Positions 17,004-26,106 of a DNA stretch of 64,000 bases are shown here, one piece after another; the stretch's first letter is position 1, and each line of letters opens with the position of its first letter. The position numbers and the translations under genes are program-made. The notes beneath the pieces were generated by a model. The model saw only the letters and a program-made list of their open reading frames with translations, did no database searches and was not told the origin of the DNA. Origin of the DNA: Shouchella sp047238345 (lineage in GTDB: Bacteria > Bacillota > Bacilli > Bacillales > Bacillaceae_D). Location: contig NZ_JBDFMQ010000001.1 in NCBI RefSeq assembly GCF_047238345.1, forward strand, positions 3,782,001 through 3,846,000, read 5' to 3'.

Positions 17004-17561
17004 TCAGGGTGAATTTCGCTTCTTTTTAATAAATAAAATCAATCCAGCTATTAAAGCTAAAAAAAGGACGATGCTAAAAGCTAGAATAATTGTTGCATTA
17101 CTAGTGTCAGAAGATTCTTCTGTTTGATTATCCTCTTCAATTACATCTTCAATTGTCTCATTACTTATTTGCTCATCCGAACTCTCGTTATCACTTGTTT
17201 CTTGATTCTGTATTGTAAAGCCAATTGAGTCTTCTATTGGGTGCCCATCAGCACCAATAATTTTCCATGATACTCTATAAACTCCGTTTTGTAGTGTTTC
17301 TGGTACCGTAATTAACATCTTATCATCATTTACTTCTGTTCTAATTTCAATTTCGTTCCCATTCTCTTCGGAGATTAGCTCCGCTATACTTTGTTCCGCT
17401 ACTGCTGTATTAAATGCAATTTCAATTTCATTTGGTGATTCTTCTAGAACAGCTCCATCAGATGGAGTAGAGGATTCAATAGCGGTATGCGCCTTTGCAA
17501 ATTCGACATTAAGTGTAACTGTTAAAATGACGATAAGTGTTAATAATAAAATACGTTTCAT
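17004..17561 (-). CDS. CopC-domain copper protein with C-terminal membrane anchor
   Basis: About 185 residues from the ATG at 17561, chosen because GGAGG lies 7 bases upstream; a TTG frame extension to 17573 overlaps that site. A signal peptide ends at AKA, so the mature protein begins HTAIESSTPSDGAVL. This gives the N-terminal His of CopC copper sites, and ADGHPIEDSIGF supplies the second His motif. An acidic linker (about 125-155), a membrane helix and a KKKRN tail follow. CopC domains bind Cu outside the membrane. No CopD half is fused. It lies 42 bases after sco on the same strand. Confidence 0.85.
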   Translation of the reverse strand: MKRILLLTLIVILTVTLNVEFAKAHTAIESSTPSDGAVLEESPNEIEIAFNTAVAEQSIAELISEENGNEIEIRTEVNDDKMLITVPETLQNGVYRVSWKIIGADGHPIEDSIGFTIQNQETSDNESSDEQISNETIEDVIEEDNQTEESSDTSNATIILAFSIVLFLALIAGLILFIKKKRNSP

Positions 17562-17603
17562 ATTTTCCTCCAATTCTGTGGTGCATAGTGTGCATTCTTT
17601 GTT

Positions 17604-18218
17604 TTATTCAGCTTCTTTAACTGTCGCAACCATGTCTTCTTTCACTTCGGTTAAATCATTCTCCATGCCGTTGTACATACGAACGATTTGTCCATCTTCA
17701 TTTATTAAAAAGAATCTTGTGCTATGAATAAAATCATCCTCTACTTTTTGTACAGGAGAAAGAAATGATTCTTCTGCGAATCGAGTTATTTCTTCTAAAT
17801 CATAGCCAGTTAAAAAATACCAGTAATCATCATTTACACCTATATTCTCTGTGTATCTTTTCAAATGATCTACAGTATCATTTTCTGGATCAACCGTAAA
17901 AGATACAAACTTCATGTTCAATTTTTCGTTTATAGCTGTGTCATGCAGTTCTTTCATATTTGGTGTCATTATAGGGCAAACAGTAGGACAACTTGTGAAC
18001 ACCATGTCCGCTAACCAGTAGTTTCCTTTTAAATCGGTTAATTGGACAGTTTCGTTATTTTGATTTACATATTCAAATTCCTTTACGTACATGTTTGCTT
18101 GGCTAGCATCAAATTCAAGGTTATCATTCTCCGATTTACCAAGTTCGTATATCCAAGAACAAGAAGCAAGTAGGAATCCTGTAGACATTAATAATGCCAC
18201 CTTCCAAATTCTCTTCAT
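17604..18218 (-). CDS. Sco1/SenC-family copper chaperone lipoprotein
   Basis: The 204-residue precursor has lipobox LASC (Cys20) and a thioredoxin-fold Sco domain. The copper/thiol motif CPTVCP (Cys77, Cys81) and distal His165 in FIHSTRFFL are all present. Sco proteins deliver copper to the CuA site of cytochrome c oxidase subunit II or act as thiol reductases for it. The quinol oxidase in this window has no CuA, so its client may be elsewhere in the genome. The start overlaps the end of the flavoprotein gene by 4 bases. Confidence 0.92.
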   Translation of the reverse strand: MKRIWKVALLMSTGFLLASCSWIYELGKSENDNLEFDASQANMYVKEFEYVNQNNETVQLTDLKGNYWLADMVFTSCPTVCPIMTPNMKELHDTAINEKLNMKFVSFTVDPENDTVDHLKRYTENIGVNDDYWYFLTGYDLEEITRFAEESFLSPVQKVEDDFIHSTRFFLINEDGQIVRMYNGMENDLTEVKEDMVATVKEAE

Positions 18219-19267
18219 TTATTTCTCCTAGTATTTAAGTTTTTGTCAATGTGTTTAGCAATAAATTCAGCATCTTCTGTTACCCCGTGAATCAGACCAG
18301 ATGCTCGATTTCTCTGCCAACTAAGTCCTATGTAGTACAAACCAGAAATTGAAGATATACCTTGATGGTGATTTGGTTTCTGATCTATATCTAAAGCGTT
18401 CTCAACTTTAATCCAAGAATAATCATTTTTATAACCAGTAGCCCAGATAACCGCATCAGGTTCTAGAGAACTCTTACCTTTAAAGTAAGCAACCTTATTG
18501 CTAATTTCTTCTAACTTGCCATGTATTGAAACTGAGTTTAGCACCGTAACAAAATCATGTCCTATCAATGGTTCAGCTTTTCTAAGTTTTTCTCCTAATA
18601 TGGTATTCGGTTTTAGTTTAAGAATCTGCAACTTGTCAAACCACCAAAATATGCTCTTACCAAGCAGAGTAGTAGATATCCTTTTTGGTTCCTTGCTGAT
18701 TGAAAGATGAACTTCATGTGTAGAACTTAGTTCAGCAGCAATTTGTACTCCTGTATTCCCTCCCCCAACTATTAGAATTTTTCCTTCGGGAATCTGGTTT
18801 GCATTCCTGTAATTAGCAGAGTGTAACGTAATGGGTATTGATGCATCGTGTATGTCGGGTATAAATGGTGTATAAAAAGCTCCTGTAGCAACAATTACCT
18901 GATGAGCTTCTATGGTAGAATTATGCGTTACAATTGTGTAATTTCTATTTGCTTTTTGTGAAACTTTTATGACTTTCTCCCCATACATTACTTTTAGATT
19001 CTTCGATTTTTTAAATTCTTTTAGATAAAGTGCTACATCATTCTTTGTTGGAAATTCCCTTTCATCTCCTACATAATTGTGTTCGTATAATCGACTATAC
19101 GCTTTAGGAGTAAACAGTTCCAAAGAGTCATATCTGTTTCTCCAAGAGTATCCCGTCTCCGAGTTTTCGTCTAGAATAATACAATCTAAGTTTATTCGTT
19201 TTAAAGCGTACGCCATAGCTAAACCAGCTTGGCCACCTCCAACAATTACAATATCAATATATTTCAT
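18215..19267 (-). CDS. FAD/NADPH-dependent oxidoreductase, flavin monooxygenase/CzcO type
   Basis: The 350-residue protein has an FAD Rossmann motif at the N-terminus (VIVGGGQAGLAMA, about 7-19) and a second NAD(P)H motif (ILIVGGGNTGVQIA, about 165-178). It also has the linker ATG (VIVATGAFYTPF) and the ATGY motif (VIWATGYKND). Such proteins (CzcO/TrkA-type) are flavin monooxygenase relatives often placed near metal genes. The substrate is unknown. AAAGGAG precedes the start. It is the first gene of the operon with sco and copC, an unusual partner for those two. Confidence 0.82.
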   Translation of the reverse strand: MKYIDIVIVGGGQAGLAMAYALKRINLDCIILDENSETGYSWRNRYDSLELFTPKAYSRLYEHNYVGDEREFPTKNDVALYLKEFKKSKNLKVMYGEKVIKVSQKANRNYTIVTHNSTIEAHQVIVATGAFYTPFIPDIHDASIPITLHSANYRNANQIPEGKILIVGGGNTGVQIAAELSSTHEVHLSISKEPKRISTTLLGKSIFWWFDKLQILKLKPNTILGEKLRKAEPLIGHDFVTVLNSVSIHGKLEEISNKVAYFKGKSSLEPDAVIWATGYKNDYSWIKVENALDIDQKPNHHQGISSISGLYYIGLSWQRNRASGLIHGVTEDAEFIAKHIDKNLNTRRNK

Positions 19268-19314
19268 TCAACCTCATCTCCTTTAAATTATAAAAATAAC
19301 GAAACTCTCATTGG

Positions 19315-19346
19315 AAAAAAGGTATTCAGACCCCTGAACACCTTTT
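19315..19346 (-). terminator. Terminator of the P-type ATPase gene
   Basis: AAAAGGTATTCAG (19317-19329) pairs, with one mismatch, with CTGAACACCTTTT (19334-19346). On the minus strand a T-run follows. It separates the ATPase gene from the flavoprotein operon. Confidence 0.85.
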
Positions 19347-19352
19347 AACGTT

Positions 19353-21500
19353 TTAACTCTTATCCTTAACGCGCAACAACCTTAACCCGTTCGCTGTAAC
19401 CAGCAATGTCGCTCCGACATCAGCAAGAATAGCAATCCACAATGTTAACCATCCTGGGACAACTAAAACTAACGCTAACAACTTGATTCCTAATGAAAAC
19501 GTGATATTTTGCTTAATTATCCATAAAGCCTTTCGACTAAGTTTCATTGTATAAGGTAGTTTTTTGAGATCGTCTGCCATTAACGCAATGTCTGCCGTTT
19601 CTAGTGCCGTATCTGTTCCTGCACCACCCATTGCAATCCCAACAGTCGATGCTGCTAGTGCCGGAGCATCATTAACACCATCTCCAACCATTGCAACACG
19701 GCCGTATTTTTCTTGATAACTCTTAACAAAATTCATTTTATCTTCTGGCATAAGTTCAGCTGCAACATCTTTTACTCCTGTCAGATTACCTATCGCCATT
19801 GCTGTACTTTGATTATCACCTGTTAACATGATGGTTTCTTTAATTCCCAAATCGTGAAGCTGTTGAATGACTTGATTGCTATTTTCTCTAATCTGGTCCG
19901 CAACCGCGATTAGCCCCATTATCTCTTTACTATTTCCAATAATTAAAACTGTTTTACCTTGATTCTGCAATGTATTAATTTGCTGTGTAACAGTATCATC
20001 AACCTGCTTAGTATAAAGATTTTCAAACATTCTAAGATTCCCAATTTGATAAAGTTGATCTTCTATTACTCCCTTAATACCTTGGCCAGTTACTGAAGAG
20101 AATTCTTGTACGTTAGATTTTTTATAATTAATCTGTTTATTCTCCGCTTCTTTTAAAACAGCTGATGCTAGTGGATGTTGTGAGTAAGATTCAAGTGTGG
20201 CGGCTATATAGATTAATTCGCCATCATTTAAATCGTTATAGGAAACTACATCCGTAATCTCAGGAATACCTTTTGTTAAAGTTCCAGTCTTATCAAACGC
20301 TACAGCTTTTAATCGCCCAGCTTCTTCTAAATAAACTCCCCCTTTTATGAGCACACCGTTTTTAGCAGCATTTCCAATTGCAGTAACAATAGAGACAGGA
20401 GTAGATATGACAAGAGCGCAAGGGCAACCAACTACTAATACAGCGAGACCTTGATAAATTGAAGCTTCCCAAGGGGCATCAAAAAAAAGTGGCGGTAGTG
20501 TTGCCACAAAAAAAGCAACAATCATTATTGCAGGTGTATAGTACTTTGCAAATCGATCAATGAATGCCTGTGATGGCGCCTTTACAGCTTGAGCGTCTTC
20601 AACAAGTTGTATTACTTTTGCAAGCGTTGTATCATGTACTAATTTGGTGACTTTTACTTCTAGATAACCTTCTTCATTTAGCGTTCCGGCATATACAGAA
20701 TCGTCTATTACCTTCTCAACAGGTATTGATTCTCCTGTTACAGCAGATTGATTGATAGAAGAATGTCCTTTTATAACAACACCGTCCATTGCTAACTTTT
20801 GGCCGGGTTTTACAATCATAATATCTCCTATTTGAATATCATCTACTGCGATTAGTTGCTCTCGATTATCTCTTCGAATTAAAGCCTCGTCGGGGGCAAT
20901 ATCCATTAGAGATTTTATTGAATTTCTCGCTTTATCCATTGAGAATCGTTCTAAAGCTTCACTGATTGCAAACAGAATGACTACAATTGAGCCTTCTAAC
21001 CATTCACCAATAATAGCTGCTCCAATTACAGCAACTGTCATCAAAGTTTTCATATCAAATCGCAATTTTAGTAAATTCATAAATCCAATTTTGAACAGTT
21101 CATGACCGCCAATAACCATAGAAGTTGCAAAAGATAGTCCAGTTATTACATTATCTTCACCGTTAATATACAAAGACAATAACCCAAAAGACAAGAAAAT
21201 TAATGCTCCAAAAACATTTTGATGCTTACGAAAAAACGACTCTGTTGGCCTAGAGTCAATCATTTTTTTCTTTTTTTCATGATCAGGTCTTACTTTAAGT
21301 TTTTCAAACGCTCCAGCTTTTTCTAACTCATTAACACTTGTTGAACCATAGACAGTTATTTTTGAAGCTCCAAAATTTACTTCAGCTGACTCAACCCCGG
21401 ATAGATCTTTTACGTTCCTTTCAAATGTTTGTGCACAACTTGCACAAGAAAAACCTTCAACTCGAAATACTTGTTTATTGTCATTCTTAGGTGTACTCAT
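19353..21500 (-). CDS. cadA: Heavy-metal P1B-type ATPase, Cd/Zn/Co efflux type
   Basis: The 715-residue protein has an N-terminal HMA domain with CASC (Cys19, Cys22) and eight membrane helices. Core motifs are TGES, the channel motif CPC (VVGCPCALVIS), phosphorylation site DKTGTLTKG, SQHPLA in the ATP domain, TGDN and VGDGVNDAPAL. The last helix pair reads LADVGATLLVTANGLRLL, typical of the Zn/Cd/Pb group rather than copper pumps. It should export divalent cadmium or zinc at the cost of ATP. It is a single gene with its own promoter flanked by ArsR/SmtB-like palindromes; no ArsR gene adjoins. Confidence 0.93.
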   Translation of the reverse strand: MSTPKNDNKQVFRVEGFSCASCAQTFERNVKDLSGVESAEVNFGASKITVYGSTSVNELEKAGAFEKLKVRPDHEKKKKMIDSRPTESFFRKHQNVFGALIFLSFGLLSLYINGEDNVITGLSFATSMVIGGHELFKIGFMNLLKLRFDMKTLMTVAVIGAAIIGEWLEGSIVVILFAISEALERFSMDKARNSIKSLMDIAPDEALIRRDNREQLIAVDDIQIGDIMIVKPGQKLAMDGVVIKGHSSINQSAVTGESIPVEKVIDDSVYAGTLNEEGYLEVKVTKLVHDTTLAKVIQLVEDAQAVKAPSQAFIDRFAKYYTPAIMIVAFFVATLPPLFFDAPWEASIYQGLAVLVVGCPCALVISTPVSIVTAIGNAAKNGVLIKGGVYLEEAGRLKAVAFDKTGTLTKGIPEITDVVSYNDLNDGELIYIAATLESYSQHPLASAVLKEAENKQINYKKSNVQEFSSVTGQGIKGVIEDQLYQIGNLRMFENLYTKQVDDTVTQQINTLQNQGKTVLIIGNSKEIMGLIAVADQIRENSNQVIQQLHDLGIKETIMLTGDNQSTAMAIGNLTGVKDVAAELMPEDKMNFVKSYQEKYGRVAMVGDGVNDAPALAASTVGIAMGGAGTDTALETADIALMADDLKKLPYTMKLSRKALWIIKQNITFSLGIKLLALVLVVPGWLTLWIAILADVGATLLVTANGLRLLRVKDKS

Positions 21501-21558
21501 AAGAACTTCCCTTCTCCCTGTAAGAATTCAAAACAAATACAATTAGACATTATTATAT

Positions 21559-21574
21559 TCAAACGATCGTTTGA
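21559..21574. promoter_or_regulatory. Operator palindrome 1 of cadA, ArsR/SmtB type
   Basis: TCAAACGATCGTTTGA is a perfect 16-bp palindrome just downstream of the -10 box of the cadA promoter. It resembles CadC/CzrA-type sites built on TCAAA...TTTGA half-sites. Confidence 0.65.
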
Positions 21575-21579
21575 TTATT

Positions 21580-21608
21580 ATATTAATGTCACTGCTACAT
21601 TATGTCAA
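21580..21608 (-). promoter_or_regulatory. cadA promoter
   Basis: On the minus strand TTGACA (21603-21608) is followed after 17 bases by TAATAT (21580-21585), a near-consensus SigA promoter. It is flanked on both sides by operator-like palindromes. Confidence 0.75.
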
Positions 21609-21613
21609 TAGAC

Positions 21614-21633
21614 ATTCAAACGTTCATTTGAAT
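21614..21633. promoter_or_regulatory. Operator palindrome 2 of cadA, ArsR/SmtB type
   Basis: ATTCAAA (21614-21620) and TTTGAAT (21627-21633) flank a 6-base spacer just upstream of the -35 box. Half-sites match palindrome 1. With both sites filled, a dimeric metal sensor could cover the whole promoter. Confidence 0.65.
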
Positions 21634-21661
21634 ATCTATTGATTATTTCTTAGCATTCTCT

Positions 21662-22369
21662 TTAAAAACCCATAAAACCGTTAAAAACGTTATTTACAAG
21701 AAAGGATGTTAATCGAGTTAAGCCATCAAAATACAACAACACGCCAAAAAGAATCATCATGAATCCACCAATACGCATAATACTAGCTGAGTGTTTTGAT
21801 AGCCAAGATACCCTGTTAATAAACAAAGTCATGATGATAAACGGAACGGAGAAACCTATAGAGTAGACAAACATATAAAATACGCCTGATTGGGGACTGC
21901 TAAGACTCAAGGCAATTACTGAAGCTAATATAGGACCGATACATGGCGTCCATCCTGCTGCAAAAGCCAGGCCAATTAAATAAGTCCCTACATACCCACT
22001 CGGGCGGCTACTCAAGGATAATTGTTTTGTTTTCATCATGAAGGTTGGTTTAACCAGCCCTATCGTTACTAATCCAAAGACAAGAATTATTACTGCTCCT
22101 ATTTTTCTTATCAAATTATTATAATTAATAAACCACTCTGCAAAGAGAGTGGTCGACAGCCCAAGAACGACGAAAATGGTTGAAAACCCAGTAATAAAAA
22201 CAAATGTGTGTAACAAAGCACCACTGGTTAGACCCTTTTTTTTCTTAATATCTGAAATTGAAATTCCGGTTATATAGGATATGAACATCGGATACAAAGG
22301 CAAATTACAAGGAGATAGAAATGACAGTATTCCTGCACCAAGAACAAAAATTAAATTAACATCTACCAT
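21662..22369 (-). CDS. ccdA: CcdA thiol-disulfide transmembrane carrier
   Basis: The 235-residue protein has six membrane helices. Its two redox Cys motifs are FLSPCNLPLYPMF in the first helix and AAGWTPCIGPI in the fourth. CcdA passes electrons from cytoplasmic thioredoxin to extracytoplasmic thiol proteins, here most likely ResA, for heme attachment to cytochrome c. It follows resC by 12 bases on the same strand and so closes the resABC-ccdA operon. An AAAGGG ribosome site overlaps the resC end. Confidence 0.93.
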   Translation of the reverse strand: MVDVNLIFVLGAGILSFLSPCNLPLYPMFISYITGISISDIKKKKGLTSGALLHTFVFITGFSTIFVVLGLSTTLFAEWFINYNNLIRKIGAVIILVFGLVTIGLVKPTFMMKTKQLSLSSRPSGYVGTYLIGLAFAAGWTPCIGPILASVIALSLSSPQSGVFYMFVYSIGFSVPFIIMTLFINRVSWLSKHSASIMRIGGFMMILFGVLLYFDGLTRLTSFLVNNVFNGFMGF

Positions 22370-22381
22370 ATTAAAGACCCT

Positions 22382-23578
22382 TTATGCATAAGAGTGTAGT
22401 CCAGCAATTACTAAATTGACAACTAGCAGATTAAACATGATAATGCCAAATCCAATTACGAGGAGCCATGCGGATTTAGAGCCATGCCAACCTCGAGCTA
22501 AACGGAGGTGCAAGTATGCAGCATAAAATAAAAACGTGATGAGTGCCCATACTTCTTTTGGATCCCACCCCCAAAACCTTGTCCATGCAATCTGCGCCCA
22601 AATCATGGCAAAGACAAGACCACCTAGCGCAAAGATAGGAAAACCAATCAAGATTGATCGATAGCTAATCTCATCAAATAAAGCAGGGTTTACATTTTTT
22701 AAAAGAGGTTGAATACGGCTTGCTAATCGTTTACGCAATATCAACCTTAACCCTGAATAAAGAACAACACCCGATAAAACAGACCATAGAAACGTATTTA
22801 ATTTACGAGGAGCTTCTACTCCATTCATCCATGAGGGTGCTTTAACTAAAGGTCCAAATTTGTCTTGATCCTCATTTAACACTTCGCCCTCATTGGGTGC
22901 AACTAATACAGGAAGCTCATACGTTAATTCGGCATCTACGTTTTGTTCATTCGTCCAGGAATACGTTACTTGATAATTTTGAGACGAGAAGATGCCAACT
23001 GCAATAGCTATTCCTATTGCAGCTAGAAGACTGAAGAGTATCGTTTCTAGCCAAAAAGTTTGTTTAGACCGTTTTGATTGATCAACTACTCGAATTAAAT
23101 AAATCAGCCCTGCTATAAATCCTATACCTAATATACCTTGGCCGATTGCAGTTGTAATTACGTGTATATGAAGCCAGTATGATTGTAGTGCAGGAATTAA
23201 AGGAGATACCTCAGTCGGGAAAACGGAGGCATATGCAATTAACACAATGACAATTGGTAAAGTAAAAATACCTAATATCGATTTCCGATAAATTAAGTAC
23301 AGGATTAGAAACGCTAAAACAATTGTCATGCCTAAGAACGTCAAATATTCGAACATGTTGCTAACTGGTGGATGTCCCGCGACATACCACCTTATACTAA
23401 AGAAACCCAATTGTAGAAGAAAACCTACAATCGGTAAAGTTAACCCGATTTTCCCCCAAATTTTTGTTGCTCTAATATTTTTTTTATTTTCATAAGACAA
23501 CGTAATAAATAACGCAACAAATGAAATAATATATACAAAGAATGCTGCTAATAATAAATTACTACTCAATTGTACCAT
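22382..23578 (-). CDS. resC: Cytochrome c synthetase subunit CcsA/ResC
   Basis: About 398 residues from the ATG at 23578 (AAGGGA upstream); an ATG at 23626 would extend deep into resB without a ribosome site. It has eight or more membrane helices. The tryptophan-rich heme-handling motif of the CcsA family reads WAQIAWTRFWGWDPKEVWAL, and conserved His lies in HPPVSNMFEY and SYWLHIHVITT. With ResB it forms the system II complex that carries heme out and joins it to CXXCH. It overlaps the resB end by 17 bases. Confidence 0.9.
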   Translation of the reverse strand: MVQLSSNLLLAAFFVYIISFVALFITLSYENKKNIRATKIWGKIGLTLPIVGFLLQLGFFSIRWYVAGHPPVSNMFEYLTFLGMTIVLAFLILYLIYRKSILGIFTLPIVIVLIAYASVFPTEVSPLIPALQSYWLHIHVITTAIGQGILGIGFIAGLIYLIRVVDQSKRSKQTFWLETILFSLLAAIGIAIAVGIFSSQNYQVTYSWTNEQNVDAELTYELPVLVAPNEGEVLNEDQDKFGPLVKAPSWMNGVEAPRKLNTFLWSVLSGVVLYSGLRLILRKRLASRIQPLLKNVNPALFDEISYRSILIGFPIFALGGLVFAMIWAQIAWTRFWGWDPKEVWALITFLFYAAYLHLRLARGWHGSKSAWLLVIGFGIIMFNLLVVNLVIAGLHSYA

Positions 23579-25226
23579 CCGTATTATCCCTTCTTTTCTC
23601 CGATTCAGCCCTATCATTAAGATCATTTAAATTTATTTCAGTAATCAACTGATCCACTTCTTTTTTAAAACTAAACCCATTCTTATTTGTATGGGCAGCT
23701 ATTAAAGTAGACTGTTGGCATGTTGATTTAATCCAAATCCTACGATGAGTCCAATAACTCCCCTGTAACAAACCAACCATAAAAATGATTGCACCACCGA
23801 TTAATATTGATAAGGTGTAATCTTTTCTGACTGTGAGATTAGATACATGCCTAGTTTCTACACCTATAAGGTTATACACATATTGGTTTGAGTCATTAAT
23901 ACTGTTTGAAGTTGCTACTCCCGACCAGAAACTAACTTCATTTTCCAATTCGCCAGGGCGAACTAATTCAAAAACAAACGCTGGATTATCAGGTATCGTT
24001 GACCTTGTGCTTGGAATACCCTCATTCAAATAAAAATTCGGGAAATAGTCCGTCACGTTAAGAATGTAGCCATTTTCAAGTTCGTAAGAAGCTTCTAAGT
24101 TGAAGAGATCTATATCAACGTACTCTAGAGAATTACCAGTTTGACTATCAACTAACTCAAACCTCATTTTACTCAATTCATTTAAGCGATAACTTACTTG
24201 ATATAACGAGAATCCTGAAAAAGTTAAAGGATCATTAACCTGGATTTTATAATCTTGGACCTTCTCTAAATTAGGCTCTAAAGCACTTGTAATTACTAAA
24301 TCATCTTTCTTAAATAAAGTTACAGAAGTTTCAAATGTCTTAATTACTTCTCCGCCTGACCGGGCAATGGCCTCTTGAAAAACGGCATCTTCCTCATCTT
24401 CCTCATCATATAGTTCCACTAAAAATTGGTCACTTTTCAAATAGTACTCACCATTTGTTCCCGGTACCGGCATCGTATCGCCATCTCTAATCCATAAAGA
24501 TTCATCGACAAACATGCCTGGGACAAAACGAAGCATTCCACCAATAAGGAACAGAATTAGACCGATATGGTTTATATAAGGACCCCACCGACTAAATCTT
24601 CCTTTTTCAGCTAGAATGGCTTGCCCATCTGAACGAATTTTGTACTTTTTTTTCTTTAATGAATCAATTAAATCTTCTCTAACTAATTCCAATTCTACAT
24701 TGGTCTCGCTTACAAAACGTTGCCTTTTCATAAAGTGATCATGCTTAACAACAGATTGATTTTTAAGAGATCGATATAAAGGGAAGAAACGATCAATGCT
24801 TGCAATAAGCAATGAGATTGTAAGAGCAGCTAACAACAGTAAGTACCACCAGGATGAATACAGATTATGGAAACCGAAGTTGTAATAGATTTTTCCTAAC
24901 TGCCCGTATTCTTGTTGATAGTGCTGTGCTGGATTAACATTGTTAGGTATGTACATTTCTTGAGGAAAGATTGTACCAATTGCAGAAGCAATAACTAGAA
25001 TAATTATGATGCTAACTCCAATTTTAACGGACGAGAAAAAGTTCCAAATCTTATCGACAATAGTTTTCTTATATTTCTGAGACCGACGAGCAGCACCTTC
25101 ATACCGCATGTTTAAGATATTTTGCTGCTTCATATCCTCATCTAACGGTTTCCCGCATTTCCTACACAATAACGTTCCTTCACGGTTCTCGTTTGCACAG
25201 GAACTACAAACAATATTTTCATTCAT
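23562..25226 (-). CDS. resB: Cytochrome c synthetase subunit Ccs1/ResB with N-terminal zinc ribbon
   Basis: The 554-residue protein has a short N-terminal zinc ribbon (CSSC...CRKC, about 7-24), as in Bacillus ResB. The membrane core has helices near 70-95, 125-150, 215-235 and 475-495 and a large extracytoplasmic domain (about 240-470). Motifs include IWNFFSSVKIGVSIIIILV and SSWWYLLLLAALTISLL. It works with ResC in heme ligation to apocytochrome c. It starts 11 bases after resA with AGAGGTG as ribosome site. Confidence 0.92.
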   Translation of the reverse strand: MNENIVCSSCANENREGTLLCRKCGKPLDEDMKQQNILNMRYEGAARRSQKYKKTIVDKIWNFFSSVKIGVSIIIILVIASAIGTIFPQEMYIPNNVNPAQHYQQEYGQLGKIYYNFGFHNLYSSWWYLLLLAALTISLLIASIDRFFPLYRSLKNQSVVKHDHFMKRQRFVSETNVELELVREDLIDSLKKKKYKIRSDGQAILAEKGRFSRWGPYINHIGLILFLIGGMLRFVPGMFVDESLWIRDGDTMPVPGTNGEYYLKSDQFLVELYDEEDEEDAVFQEAIARSGGEVIKTFETSVTLFKKDDLVITSALEPNLEKVQDYKIQVNDPLTFSGFSLYQVSYRLNELSKMRFELVDSQTGNSLEYVDIDLFNLEASYELENGYILNVTDYFPNFYLNEGIPSTRSTIPDNPAFVFELVRPGELENEVSFWSGVATSNSINDSNQYVYNLIGVETRHVSNLTVRKDYTLSILIGGAIIFMVGLLQGSYWTHRRIWIKSTCQQSTLIAAHTNKNGFSFKKEVDQLITEINLNDLNDRAESEKRRDNTDGTIE

Positions 25227-25237
25227 TTAAATCACCT

Positions 25238-25762
25238 CTATGGCTTAATGCTCTCCATATATTTTTCTATATCTTCCTCTGTCATTGTTCCTGTAATCAC
25301 CTGAGTTACAATCCCTTCTGAATTAATAAGGAATGTTGTTGGTAGTGGTATGACACCGTAGCGTTGAACAAGCTCTCCATCTGGATCCATAGGAATTGGA
25401 AACGATAAATCATACCGTTCAACAAACCTTTTTACCGGCAAATTTGTTTCTCTTACATTTACCGCCAAGATCTCAACTCCTTGATCTTTAAATATGTTAT
25501 ATTGATTTTCCATGTAAGGCATTTCTTTTTCACATGGAGGGCAATAGGTACCCCAAAAATTAAGGAATACACCCTTACCTTTTAAATCAGCTAACTCAAT
25601 TTGATTTCCTTCTAAGTCATTTACAATAAAGTTAGGTGCTGTGTCCCCCACTCCAATAGCAGAATTCCCTTCACTAGTGAGGCTATATATTAGAAGTGCA
25701 CTAACCATTGCGAGAATTGCCACCAAGATAGCACTACGCATAATAAGTCGTTTCGCTTTCAT
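25238..25762 (-). CDS. resA: ResA-type membrane-anchored thiol-disulfide oxidoreductase
   Basis: About 174 residues from the ATG at 25762, chosen because AAAGGAG lies 7 bases upstream; a further ATG at 25780 lies within the ribosome site. An N-terminal signal anchor (about 8-28) is followed by a thioredoxin domain with active site CPPC (Cys74, Cys77) and a cis-Pro in PLPTTFLI. ResA reduces the CXXCH disulfide of apocytochrome c before heme is attached, with electrons from CcdA. It is the first gene of resABC-ccdA. Confidence 0.92.
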   Translation of the reverse strand: MKAKRLIMRSAILVAILAMVSALLIYSLTSEGNSAIGVGDTAPNFIVNDLEGNQIELADLKGKGVFLNFWGTYCPPCEKEMPYMENQYNIFKDQGVEILAVNVRETNLPVKRFVERYDLSFPIPMDPDGELVQRYGVIPLPTTFLINSEGIVTQVITGTMTEEDIEKYMESIKP

Positions 25763-25830
25763 TCTTAATCTCCTTTCCATGCCATATAATCCTTACTGTA
25801 TATAAAAAGTTTGTGTTAAATATGAATAAG

Positions 25831-25863
25831 AACAAAAAAAACAGACATTCAACTGTCTGTTTT
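25831..25863 (-). terminator. Terminator overlapping the end of the small membrane-protein gene
   Basis: AAAACAGAC (25838-25846) and GTCTGTTTT (25855-25863) form the stem. The loop contains the stop codon of the 85-residue gene. On the minus strand the hairpin is followed by a T-run. It separates the two-component genes from resA. Confidence 0.75.
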
Positions 25864-26106
25864 ATCTTTAATAAGCATTTGATTTAACTTCACATTTTTG
25901 CTTAATCTTTTTTTTATACCAAAAACTAAGTATGTTACAACTGCTAGTAGAATAGGTATAAATGTAATTAAACATATCTGGAAAAACAAAATTGTTACAT
26001 GAGGGTGTTCACTAGTTGTCAACCAATGTGCCGATAAGGTTAAGCAAAGCAACCCTGCTACCACAAATAAAGTTACTATAATCCAGTCAATTTTCCTCAT
26101 CTTCAT
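25849..26106 (-). CDS. Small two-helix membrane protein after the sensor kinase, unknown
   Basis: The 85-residue protein has helices at about 9-28 (IIVTLFVVAGLLCLTL) and 40-65 (ILFFQICLITFIPILLAVVTY), with a basic segment GIKKRLSKN and a polar tail. A short loop with two His (SEHPHV) links the helices, so both ends are probably inside. It overlaps the end of the kinase gene by 20 bases, which suggests translational coupling, and ends in a terminator. I do not recognise the family. Its position suggests it modulates the kinase or serves the cytochrome cluster. Confidence 0.65.
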   Translation of the reverse strand: MKMRKIDWIIVTLFVVAGLLCLTLSAHWLTTSEHPHVTILFFQICLITFIPILLAVVTYLVFGIKKRLSKNVKLNQMLIKDKTDS

